Source: Streptomyces anulatus (lineage in GTDB: Bacteria; Actinomycetota; Actinomycetes; Streptomycetales; Streptomycetaceae). From it: a stretch of DNA of 64,000 bases. Where the stretch lies: contig NZ_BMVK01000004.1 in assembly GCF_014650675.1 (NCBI RefSeq), positions 549,645-613,644 of the forward strand, given 5' to 3'. Position 1 is the stretch's first letter. Each line of letters opens with the position of its first letter. A program made the position numbers and the translations under genes. Positions 42,943 to 50,863 of the stretch are shown piece after piece. Below the pieces are notes generated by a model. That model was not told where the DNA came from. It made no database searches and saw only the letters and a program-made list of their open reading frames with translations.

Positions 42943-43881
42943 CTACGGGTCGGACCGAGGCGTGGAGCGGGAGGCCCGGTAGGAGTTCCAATCGGCGTGC
43001 CCTCCGGTGCCCAGGACCTCGCCGCGGGAAGACCTCGTCCCGCCGGGGTGGGCCCGTAGTTCGCGCCGGGCGGTCCGGGCGACGAGTGCCGGGAAGAGGG
43101 GCCGGAGGGGCTGGCACCAGCGGAGCCAGGGCGGGGCGTAGATGTGAGGGCTGCGGCGGGTGATGCCTTGGGTGAGCCACTGGGCGACCTCGGCGGTGCT
43201 GTGGATGCGGCGTGCGGGGCGGGGCTGATTGCGGCGCAGGGCTTCGAGGACGGGGTCGTCGTCGATGCCGGTGAGCATGTCGGTGCCGGTCCAGTGCAGG
43301 TAGGCGATGCCGACCTGGATGCCGTCCGGTTCGACCTCGCCGCGCAGGGAGAGGGCGAACGACTCCGCTCCGGCTTTGGAGGCGCAGTAGGCGCTCATCA
43401 TGGGTGCGGCACCGAACGCGGCGGTGGAGGCGATCTGAAGGAAGTATCCGCGAGTCGCGCCGAGTTGGGGAAGGAAGGCGCGGGCCGTGTTGGCGGATCC
43501 GGTGAGGTTGACATCGATGACGCGTTGCCAGAGCTCGGCCGCCGTACGGTCGAACGGGCCGCTCACCGCGATACCGGCGTTGGCCACGACCACGCTCGCT
43601 GGCCCGAGCTCCGCCTCCACGCGGCGTGCACCGTCCACCAGCGCCGTGCGGTCGGTGATGTCGCACTCGACGCACATGCTCCGGCCGGGGAGGGAACCGG
43701 CGGTCTCCAGCAGGGTCGCCCTTTCCCGGCCGAGCAGGGCGACCTGCATCCCGGCACCGGAGAGGCTGCGGGCGAGCGCTTCGCCGACACCGCGAGCGGC
43801 GCCAGTGACGACAGCGACCCGCCCCTGCAGAGGGCGGGCGGGAGCACTCCGGACCCGGCGCCCGCCTGGGCTGTCGTCCAT
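42943..43881 (-). CDS. Short-chain dehydrogenase/reductase
   Basis: 312 residues, ATG after GAGGAGAA. Rossmann motif VAVVTGAARGVGEALARSL (TGxxxGxG), VVVANAGIAVSG (NAG), active-site Ser in IASTAAFG and YCASK (Tyr/Lys pair). The length and the C-terminal tail after residue 245 (YAPPWLRWCQPLRPLFPALVARTARR) are typical of membrane-associated actinobacterial SDRs. NAD(P)-dependent oxidoreductase; substrate unknown. Confidence 0.88.
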   Translation of the reverse strand: MDDSPGGRRVRSAPARPLQGRVAVVTGAARGVGEALARSLSGAGMQVALLGRERATLLETAGSLPGRSMCVECDITDRTALVDGARRVEAELGPASVVVANAGIAVSGPFDRTAAELWQRVIDVNLTGSANTARAFLPQLGATRGYFLQIASTAAFGAAPMMSAYCASKAGAESFALSLRGEVEPDGIQVGIAYLHWTGTDMLTGIDDDPVLEALRRNQPRPARRIHSTAEVAQWLTQGITRRSPHIYAPPWLRWCQPLRPLFPALVARTARRELRAHPGGTRSSRGEVLGTGGHADWNSYRASRSTPRSDP

Positions 43882-44155
43882 CAGTTCTCCTCGCTTCTGG
43901 CCGTGCCGCTGCAGGCCGTGCTCCCGGCACCACCGTCAGGCCAGGAGCCGGCCACCGCAACCGGGAGAAACCCGGGCGACGGGGCCGGCCGGATAGGGGA
44001 GCCTGGCTCTGCGCGGCGCCGTCTTGGTCGGCGAGCAGGACTGCGGGCAACTGCCGCCGCCGGTGGCCGGCGCCCGGTGTGCTCCCCTATCCGGTCGGCG
44101 AGGTCGGCTACGCGACCCGCAGTGCGACCTCCACCCGCCACTAGACTCCGGCATC

Positions 44156-44821
44156 ATGACGGCCACCCCTCCCGTATCGCCCATTCCGGTTGCGCCTGCC
44201 GGCCTGACCGACCGTGCACAGAGGTTCGTCGAGGTGGACGGCGTTCGTGTTCCCCGGCAGGGCCTCGGTAAGTACCGAGAGAGGTGGATCGAGCACGGGA
44301 TCCCGGCGGTGGAGATCGACCGTGCTGCGGCCTTCCAGGACCGCTGGGGCGGTCTCGCGCTGCCGCCCGCCCCGTTCTACGAGGGCGGTCCGCGCATCCT
44401 GGACGCCGACTGTCCTGAAGGCTCTGCCGCTGAGGGCTGGTCGTTTCCGGCGGGAGACTGTCGGGTGTCCATGGCCTATGGCTTCATGGTCGGCTCCGAC
44501 GGCGCATTCGGGATCGATGCCTACCGCTGGACACCACTGCATGCCAGCACGGACGGATGGGTGGAGTCCCTGGCGCTCGCCGCCCATGCCGGTCGCCGGG
44601 CCAGGACCGTGACAAGAATCAAAGGGAAGGCGGTTGAGTCATTGGACCTCGCCGGCTTCGATCCGGTGCCTGAAGTACAGGGCGTCACGGACACGTGGTG
44701 GCGGGGCAAGGACTCGCTCATCGCCCTCTACCGGGGCGAGGCCGTCGGTATGGACGCTCCGCAATGCCTGGAAGCCCACGTGTACGGCGGCCTCGACGAG
44801 TGGGGGCTCCACGGCGGCTGA
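44156..44821 (+). CDS. Hypothetical protein, resembles SMI1/KNR4-like immunity proteins
   Basis: 221 residues from the ATG at 44156. The flow LTDRAQRFVEVDGVRVPRQGLG...FQDRWGGLALPPAPFY, then DGAFGIDAYRWTPLHASTDGWVESLALAAHA and VTDTWWRGKDSLIALYRGE is reminiscent of SUKH-type proteins (aromatic-rich, acidic, WGG motif, WVES-L), which often protect against toxins or act as orphan immunity genes. That assignment is from pattern only. No toxin gene is recognisable next to it. Confidence 0.65.
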   Translation: MTATPPVSPIPVAPAGLTDRAQRFVEVDGVRVPRQGLGKYRERWIEHGIPAVEIDRAAAFQDRWGGLALPPAPFYEGGPRILDADCPEGSAAEGWSFPAGDCRVSMAYGFMVGSDGAFGIDAYRWTPLHASTDGWVESLALAAHAGRRARTVTRIKGKAVESLDLAGFDPVPEVQGVTDTWWRGKDSLIALYRGEAVGMDAPQCLEAHVYGGLDEWGLHGG

Positions 44822-45229
44822 TCGCCGTCACCACTGAATCCCAGCACCTACTCGGCCGTGCGGCTCCCCGGGAAGCAGACATTCGGCCGGTCCGGCGGTC
44901 GCCACGACGTCGCCGGGACCATTCCCGTGCGCGCTGGGACGGTCCCACCATCAACCTGGGCTCGGCGTTCGCCGAGCACTGCTCCCCGCTGCGCGGGATG
45001 GTCCGGGCGGGACGACTTCAGGTTTCCGGGCGCTGCCAGGCGCGAACACGTGCGGCAGACCATCCCGCCCGGACCAGCGGTTACGGGGCATTCTGGGCGG
45101 CCTCGGTGACGATCGCGTTCTCACCTGATGCAAGGCCAGTAACAACACACCCATGTCGTTCCGGCCCTTCATAACGTCGAATCGTGCACACCAGTGCAGT
45201 CGAATGAACGGCAATGAAAGGGCAGTGCA
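44822..45229. other. Intergenic stretch with a short palindrome
   Basis: No gene is called. GCTCGGCG (44960-44967) and CGCCGAGC (44970-44977) form a tight hairpin. One plus-strand frame near 44940-45000 (DGPTINLGSAFAEHCSPLRGM) looks protein-like but lacks a start. The last bases hold the AAAGGG site for the secreted gene. Confidence 0.4.
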
Positions 45230-45553
45230 TTGAGGCGAACATTGACAGCATTTGTTATATCCGCGATGGCCGTGACCGGTCTCGTGACGACCACGGGTTC
45301 AGCGGCGGCGGCTTCCGAGACCCGCTGGGGATGCAAGGCGAAGTTCTACGCCATGGACGTCGATCAAGGCGGTGGGACCGGCTATTCGTCCTGCCCGCAA
45401 CTGCCGTCCAATCGCCGCCACGCCGTCATGCTCTACTGCAACGGCAAGTACGCGGGCGTCGGCCCCTGGATGAAGGCCGGAAAGCTCTCAACCAGCCACT
45501 GCGCAGGGGGAGTAAAGGCCACAGCTGCCTACGTCACGACCATTACCGTGTAG
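45230..45553 (+). CDS. Small secreted protein with four cysteines
   Basis: 107 residues from a TTG start preceded by GAAAGGG at eight bases. Sec signal peptide MRRTLTAFVISAMAVTGLVTTTGSAAAAS is followed by a mature domain of about 78 residues with four Cys (WGCKAKF, YSSCPQL, LYCNGKY, SHCAGG), suggesting two disulfides, and several Gly/Tyr/Lys. Size, charge and Cys pattern fit a small secreted lectin-, inhibitor- or antimicrobial-like protein, but nothing decides between these. Confidence 0.72.
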   Translation: MRRTLTAFVISAMAVTGLVTTTGSAAAASETRWGCKAKFYAMDVDQGGGTGYSSCPQLPSNRRHAVMLYCNGKYAGVGPWMKAGKLSTSHCAGGVKATAAYVTTITV

Positions 45554-45566
45554 CTGTCGCCGACGG

Positions 45567-45815
45567 TCAGTCGGTCCTCAGCAGGTGCAGGGGCATCTGA
45601 GGATGGAGCTGCTGCCAGCGGTGCATGACGGTGGCGGTATGACGGCCGAGGGCAAACCACGCGTGCCCCAGACGCAGCGGCCAGGGGCCCGCGCGGGCGG
45701 GGTCGAAAGCGGCCTCGGCAGCGTTGAGGGCGGCGGCCGCGCGGATACGGAAGGACTTCCCGGCGTCGGTGAGGCGCAGATGGTGGGTCGAGCGGTCGAC
45801 CAGCCCTCCAGCGCG
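45567..45815 (-). pseudogene. LysR-family regulator remnant
   Basis: The minus strand reads LVDRSTHHLRLTDAGKSFRIRAAAALNAAEAAFDPARAGPWPLRLGHAW and ends HRWQQLHPQMPLHLLRTD before a stop at 45567. This is the segment just after the helix-turn-helix of a LysR regulator (LxDRS-LTDAG) plus the start of its effector domain. The helix-turn-helix is missing: the preceding bases give RALE in another frame, as if an internal piece was deleted. Not functional. Confidence 0.72.
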
Positions 45816-45916
45816 CGAGCATGCTGGGCGGCCAGGACGTCATCCTGGATGTCGTGGTCGACCGCCGCGACGGCCCCAGCGGCACAGAGGGAGGCCCACA
45901 GAACGCATCGGAGCCA

Positions 45917-46370
45917 GTGAGTACCATCGAGTTCCGCGGTTACGCCTACACCCGCGAACTGTCCTGATCTCCGGCGAACCCGTCACGGTCTACGACCCGG
46001 CAACCCCGCAGATCTGGCGCGTGCCCTATCGCGGCAGCACAGTGCCCTCGTTCACCGTGCGCGTCGGCTACCTGGTGCCCAGCGCGTATGCGTCGCTGAT
46101 CGCCGACAAGCTGGACCTGCACGGGCTCGCCTACCAGACTCTGGAGCACAGCTCCGACTGCCTTGACGCCGAGGTGTTCCGCACGACCGGCACGGGGTTC
46201 GCGTCCGCCCCGGTCGAGGGCCGCATGCCACTCGCACTGCAGGGGGACTGGCAGCCCGAGCCGCAGGCTCCCGACTCACTGGTCGCCTGGTGGTACTTCA
46301 ACGCCCACTTCGAGCACAAGGAATACGTCGAGCCCTACGTCACCGAAATCTTCGCCCAGCAGCGGCAGGG
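45917..46370 (+). pseudogene. M14-family carboxypeptidase remnant
   Basis: STIEFRGYAYTREL in one frame is followed by SGEPVTVYDPATPQIWRVPYRGS in another, then a long run through VRVGYLVPSAYASLIADKL...DAEVF...WQPEPQAPDSLVAWWYFNAHFEHKEYVEPYV. The last part matches the C-terminal region of bacterial M14 zinc carboxypeptidases. The catalytic zinc domain is absent, there is at least one frameshift (about 45962), and the join WQPEPQ-APDSL looks like a deletion between two short EPQ motifs. Confidence 0.6.
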
Positions 46371-46506
46371 CCTGGGCCGAGCAGGTGCCGCCAAGGCCCC
46401 GGTCCGGCCCCGGAAGAGAATTCCGTTGACCACCCTGCGGTGGCTCGACCAACGCCCGCCCCGCTGTCCGGTCTTGGGCAGATGTGGTACCAGCCGAGGT
46501 CACTCA

Positions 46507-47403
46507 TCAACTGTCAGATCTCCCCTCCCGTGTCCATGTCGACGAGCTGGAGCCGCGGCAGTCGCGAGATCCGCCGGACACGCTTTGGCCGAAGCCGCCC
46601 GAGCGGGCCAGCCAGCGGCCCGCGTGTCGTGACACCTCGATGGGGCGGCCGAAGCAGGCGGTCATGCGCTCCTGTGTGAGGACATCCTCGACCGCCCCTG
46701 CCGCGAGGACGCGCCCCTCACGCAGCAGCAGGGCGTGACTGATCGCCGGGGAGAGCTCCTCCAGATGGTGGGTGACGGTCACGGTCGACAACTCGGGCCT
46801 GTTGAGGGCGAGATGACGCATGGTGTCGATGAGGTCCTCGCGCGAGGGCAGATCGAGTGCGTTGAACGGCTCGTCGAGCAGCAGCAGGGCCGGATCGGCC
46901 ATGAGGGCGCGGGCGATGAGGATACGGGCGCGCTGACCGCCCGAGCAGACGCCGTACGGCCGGTCGGCGAGGTCCTTGATCCGAAGCTCGGCGAGCAACG
47001 TGCGGGCGCGCTCGCGCACTTCGTCGTCGTACGACTTCCACAGCGGCTGGACGGTGCCGGTGTGGCCGGTGAGAACGGTGGTGTGGCCGGTCAGGTCCCC
47101 CGGGACGCGCTGGGAGGTGGAGACGTGACCGATACGGGCGCGAAGCTCCCGCACATCGACGCGGCCGAGCCGGTGGCCCAGGACGTCGACCGTGCCGGTG
47201 GTGGGGAACGCGGTGGCGCCGACGAGCCGCAGGACGCTGGTCTTGCCCGCTCCGTTGGGGCCGAGCAGCGCCCAGTGCTCGCCGGCCCGGACGGTCCAGC
47301 CGACGCTGTCGAGGATGACCTGACCGGTGGTGTGGCGGCGCATGCCCACGCCGTCCAATGCGGCGACGACGCGCCCGTGGCCGGTGCCGTTGTTCCCGTC
47401 CAT
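46507..47403 (-). CDS. ABC transporter ATP-binding protein (solitary)
   Basis: 298 residues. Walker A LLGPNGAGKTS, Q-loop, signature YGVCSGGQRARI, Walker B LLLLDEPFNALD and H-loop VTHHLEE are all intact. The C-terminal 45 residues after the switch His contain a Gly/Ser-rich tail. Subtype resembles ModF/iron-type ATPases that serve as stand-alone subunits; no permease or binding protein is adjacent. Start at MDGNNG, with AAAGG twelve bases upstream. Confidence 0.84.
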   Translation of the reverse strand: MDGNNGTGHGRVVAALDGVGMRRHTTGQVILDSVGWTVRAGEHWALLGPNGAGKTSVLRLVGATAFPTTGTVDVLGHRLGRVDVRELRARIGHVSTSQRVPGDLTGHTTVLTGHTGTVQPLWKSYDDEVRERARTLLAELRIKDLADRPYGVCSGGQRARILIARALMADPALLLLDEPFNALDLPSREDLIDTMRHLALNRPELSTVTVTHHLEELSPAISHALLLREGRVLAAGAVEDVLTQERMTACFGRPIEVSRHAGRWLARSGGFGQSVSGGSRDCRGSSSSTWTREGRSDS

Positions 47404-47545
47404 GCTGTCGTTCGGCCTTTCGCGTCGGTGGGTGCCGCGTGTACCGCACGGAGAGTAGCTGCAGGTGGCACTTATCCGCGTGGATGACTGCATCGCGGAC
47501 ACCCGTGGCCTGGCAGCCGCTCCCCGTGCGCTGCCGCGGCGGACC

Positions 47546-47908
47546 TCAGCGCCGGGCCAGGGCCAGCAGGCTCAGTCCGAACATCAGGACCCCCAGGGGG
47601 AGATGGACCGCCGGAAGGTGCGCGATGCCGACCGCGACCTGGACCGAGGCCAGGACCAGGAAGCCGGACGCGTGCAGGACGGGGCGGGGCGAGCCGCCGC
47701 CCGGCTTCCAGGCCAGTATCGCCGCGAGGACGTACAGCATGGATGCCCCATACATCACGCGCGCTCCGGCGCTGTGCAGTGTCTCCCCGTAGGACGAGGT
47801 CATCAGCAGCCCGGAGGAGACCGCTTGGACGAAGATCGTCAGAGTCTGCAGGGCGATCGCGATCCGCAGAAACGGGAATGCGCGCCGTGCCGTCGCCGGA
47901 GTGGCCAT
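47546..47908 (-). CDS. Four-helix membrane protein
   Basis: 120 residues, ATG after AGAGG. Four hydrophobic segments (IAIALQTLTIFVQAVSSGLLM, VMYGASMLYVLAAILAW, VLHASGFLVLASVQVAVGIA, LPLGVLMFGLSLLALA). The SGLLM-GE-LH...G pattern resembles small DoxX-like or DUF-type membrane proteins often controlled by an ECF sigma factor. It is divergent from the sigJ-like gene, 96 bp apart, so probably a target of that factor. Confidence 0.7.
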   Translation of the reverse strand: MATPATARRAFPFLRIAIALQTLTIFVQAVSSGLLMTSSYGETLHSAGARVMYGASMLYVLAAILAWKPGGGSPRPVLHASGFLVLASVQVAVGIAHLPAVHLPLGVLMFGLSLLALARR

Positions 47909-48004
47909 GCCACGCCTCTTTTCCGCCCGTGGGCAGTCGATCGATAAGGTCTCACCAACCCTCGACGCGGGCCGGTGAAAGGTAAGGCGGGAAGAGGCGG
48001 GAGC

Positions 48005-48919
48005 ATGGGGGCGGCGGGGGCGGGCACCGAGGAGACAGCCGGTGAGCGCGGCAGACTGATCAATGTGGCCTACCGGTTGCTCGGATCGCTCGCCGAGGCC
48101 GAGGACGCCGTGCAGGAGGCCTTCGCGCGCTGGTACGCGCTGCCGCGGAGCCGACGGGACGAGATCGTGTCGCCCGGCGCGTGGCTGACGACCGTGACCG
48201 GCCGCATCTGCCTGGACGTGCTCGGCTCGGCGCGGGTCCGGCGCGAACGGTACGTCGGTGCGTGGCTGCCCGATCCGCTGCCCGACCCCGTTGAGCGCGG
48301 CGGCGGCCGGGAATCCGACCTCGCCGACCGGATGGTCCTGGACGAGTCGGTGACCATGGCGTTCCTCGTCGTGCTGGAAACGATGACCCCCGCCGAGCGC
48401 GTCTCGTTCGTCCTGCACGATGTCTTCCGCTACCCCTTCGCGGAGATCGCCGCCGTCCTCGGCCGTACCCCCGCCGCCTGCAAGCAGCTCGCGGCCTCCG
48501 CCCGGCGGCGGGTGCCCGACGCGGGGGCTCCGGTCGCGGTGGACGCGCGGGCCGACGTGGTGCGGCGCGTCAAGGAGGCGTGGGAGAACAAGGACATCGC
48601 GGCGCTCGTCGACCTTCTCGACCCGTCCGCCGTGATGACCGCCGACGGCGGCGGCCTGGCCGGCGCCGCCCTGCGCCCGGTCGAAGGGGACGCGCGCATA
48701 GCCTCGTACATGGTCGCCATCGCCGACCGGGCCCCGGGGCTCGAACTCCTGGAGCGATCGGTCAACGGCGCGCCGGGCCTGGTGGCCCTGCGGGGCGGTG
48801 TCGTCCTGACCGTGGCGTCGTTCGACGTGACCGAGGGGCGCGTCGCCCGGATCTGGGTGGTCCGCAACCCGGAGAAGCTGCGGCCGTGGGTGACCCGCGG
48901 CCGCGACGGTCGCCCCTAA
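48005..48919 (+). CDS. ECF sigma factor, SigJ/ECF41 type with SnoaL-like C-terminus
   Basis: 304 residues. Region 2 reads INVAYRLLGSLAEAEDAVQEAFARWY, region 4 FVLHDVFRYPFAEIAAVLGRTPAACKQLAASARRRV, followed by a 110-residue NTF2/SnoaL-like domain (EAWENKDIAALVDLLDPSAVMTADGGG...RIWVVRNPEKL). This fused C-terminal domain is the mark of the ECF41/SigJ group and acts as a built-in regulator instead of a separate anti-sigma factor; the NPEKL end is the conserved NPDKL motif. ATG start at 48005. Divergent from the four-helix membrane protein; stop overlaps the next convergent gene's stop. Confidence 0.92.
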   Translation: MGAAGAGTEETAGERGRLINVAYRLLGSLAEAEDAVQEAFARWYALPRSRRDEIVSPGAWLTTVTGRICLDVLGSARVRRERYVGAWLPDPLPDPVERGGGRESDLADRMVLDESVTMAFLVVLETMTPAERVSFVLHDVFRYPFAEIAAVLGRTPAACKQLAASARRRVPDAGAPVAVDARADVVRRVKEAWENKDIAALVDLLDPSAVMTADGGGLAGAALRPVEGDARIASYMVAIADRAPGLELLERSVNGAPGLVALRGGVVLTVASFDVTEGRVARIWVVRNPEKLRPWVTRGRDGRP

Positions 48920-49491
48920 CGGCGCAGGTCGAGCCGCATCAGGACGCGGGGGTGGCCGGCCAGCACGGAGGTGGTGTCGGCGGCGTGGGTGAACCCGGCG
49001 CGCTCGAAGTTCTTCCGGATCCCGGCGTACGCCATCGTCAGGTCGACCTTGGCGTCGCCGCTGTCGAGCGGGTACGCCTCGACCGCGGGCGCACCGTGGG
49101 CACGGGCGAACTCGACCGAACCGGAGATCAGGGCGTGCGAGATCCCCTCACCGCGATGACCGGGGCGAACCCGGATGCACCACAGCGACCACACCGGCAG
49201 ATCGTCGACGTGCGGGATGCTGCGACTGCGGGCGAAGGCGGTGTCCGAGCGCGGCGCCACGGCGGCCCAGCCGACCGGATCGTCGCCGTCGTAGGCGAGC
49301 ACCCCCGGCGGGGGCTCCGCACGGCACAGCCCGGCGACATACTCACCTCGGGCCGGACCGCGGAGCTCGTTGTTGAGCTTGGACGGAATCCGGTAGCTCA
49401 GACACCAGCAGACGTTGGCCCCGGGCGACTTCGGGCCGACCAGGGTACGGACATCCTCGAATACCGAAGCCGGGCGGACTGCGATGGTCAT
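48916..49491 (-). CDS. GNAT-family N-acetyltransferase
   Basis: 191 residues. The acetyl-CoA P-loop is WCIRVRPGHRGEGISHALISGSVEFARAHG; upstream VGWAAVAPRSD and downstream AYAGIRKNFERAGFTHAADTTS complete the fold. An N-terminal ANVCWCLSYR block is shared with a subgroup of actinobacterial GNATs (sometimes annotated as YbbR/Eis-unrelated). Convergent with the sigma factor; stops overlap by four bases. Substrate unknown. Confidence 0.85.
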   Translation of the reverse strand: MTIAVRPASVFEDVRTLVGPKSPGANVCWCLSYRIPSKLNNELRGPARGEYVAGLCRAEPPPGVLAYDGDDPVGWAAVAPRSDTAFARSRSIPHVDDLPVWSLWCIRVRPGHRGEGISHALISGSVEFARAHGAPAVEAYPLDSGDAKVDLTMAYAGIRKNFERAGFTHAADTTSVLAGHPRVLMRLDLRR

Positions 49492-49750
49492 GGCGCCACG
49501 ATGTCATGGAGCGACCGATGGCACCCCCGGGTGTTGCTCATGCCGGGCCAGTGGGGTGAAAGCGATGGTTCGGTCACCGGAGCCGACGGCTGCGGCGACG
49601 CGGATTCCAGATGCGTGGCGGCGAGGCCGGGAACCGTGGCGCCGGTCCCGGTGTACGGGGTGTGGTTGGATCACGCTGTGTCAGGCCCTGGGGTCGAACG
49701 AGAGGCCCCGCATCGGCTGGGGTGGGCGGGGCGTCGTGGGAGGCGGGCAC

Positions 49751-50764
49751 GTGCTGGAGGCTGCGGGGATCGGGGCGGGGGAGGAGCGGGTGTACCGCTT
49801 CCTCGTCGGGGTGCGTGAGGCTGATGCCTCGGTGATCGCGGATCGCCTCGGCATGGAAGTGGCAGAGGTGCAGAGGGAGGTGGCCTCGCTCCACGACAAG
49901 GGGCTGGTGGGGTCGGCGGCCGCTTCGGCGGCGGGTGGCGCGGTGCGCTACGTGCCGGTTTCGCCCGATACGGCGCTGCGCCCGTTGCTGCTGCGTGGGC
50001 ATGAGGCGCTGGAGTCGGCTCGGCGAGGGGTGGAGCAGCTCACCGAGGAGTACCGGGCAGGCGGGCGGCGGCATGACGCGGGGCAGCTCGTCGAGGTGAT
50101 CTCGGGGGCGAGCGTGATCCGGCAGCGGCTGCGTCATATGGCGTACGGGGCCCGTGAACTGCGGTGGTTCTGCAAGGCGGGCCATGTGGCGATGCCCGCG
50201 GACGACAACGACGAGGAGTGGGAGCTTCTCGCCCGCGGGGTGCGGTACGAGGCGGTCTACGAGCGCGCGCTGCTGGAGGAGCCCGGCATGGTGGACAACG
50301 TCGCCCGGAGCATCCGTGCGGGTGAACGGGCGCGGGCCACCGGGACGCTGCCGGTGCGGTTGGCGATCGCGGACGGCGCGATGGCCATCTGCCCGCTGAT
50401 GCCCGGCGGTCCGGGTGATTCTCTGGGGGAGCCGACGGCCGCGGTGGTGCGCGGCAGCAGTCTGCTCGACGCGCTGATCGCGCTGTTCGAGAGCCAGTGG
50501 GCGGCGGCGTCGCCGCTGCACGTCACGGACTCCGGTGAGCTGGCCGACTTCGGTGGTCCGCGGGCCGGCGCGAACGTCGCCGACGACGAGCGGTATCTGC
50601 TGTCCCTGGTGGTCGCCGGGGTCGCCGACAAGGCGATCGCCTCGCAGCTGGGGGTCAGCCAGCGCACGGTGCAGCGCCGGATCCAGGTGCTGATGCAGCG
50701 GGCCGGCGCCGCGACCCGTACGCAGATGGTGTGGCAGGCGGCTCGGCAGGGGTGGCTGTCATGA
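49751..50764 (+). CDS. TrmB-like / LuxR-type HTH regulator
   Basis: 337 residues. GTG at 49751 follows GGGAGG. Residues 5-55 are a winged helix of the TrmB kind (EERVYRFLVGVREADASVIADRLGMEVAEVQREVASLHDKGLV); a middle sensor region follows; the C-terminal 60 residues are a LuxR-like HTH (DERYLLSLVVAGVADKAIASQLGVSQRTVQRRIQVLMQRAGAATRTQ). Two DNA-binding modules in one protein are characteristic of a large Streptomyces family of unknown regulon. A hairpin at 50800-50842 terminates it. Confidence 0.86.
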   Translation: MLEAAGIGAGEERVYRFLVGVREADASVIADRLGMEVAEVQREVASLHDKGLVGSAAASAAGGAVRYVPVSPDTALRPLLLRGHEALESARRGVEQLTEEYRAGGRRHDAGQLVEVISGASVIRQRLRHMAYGARELRWFCKAGHVAMPADDNDEEWELLARGVRYEAVYERALLEEPGMVDNVARSIRAGERARATGTLPVRLAIADGAMAICPLMPGGPGDSLGEPTAAVVRGSSLLDALIALFESQWAAASPLHVTDSGELADFGGPRAGANVADDERYLLSLVVAGVADKAIASQLGVSQRTVQRRIQVLMQRAGAATRTQMVWQAARQGWLS

Positions 50765-50799
50765 CGGGCGTGACCAGGTTCCCGTACGGGCGCGGACGC

Positions 50800-50842
50800 C
50801 GGGGCGTCCGTAAGGCCGAATACTGACCCGACGGACGCCCCG
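50800..50842. terminator. Bidirectional terminator
   Basis: Perfect 12-bp arms CGGGGCGTCCGT (50800-50811) and ACGGACGCCCCG (50831-50842) around a 19-base loop, between the convergent regulator (ends 50764) and protease (ends 50864) genes. Confidence 0.8.
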
Positions 50843-50863
50843 ACGTGCGCGGCAGGGCGCTGC

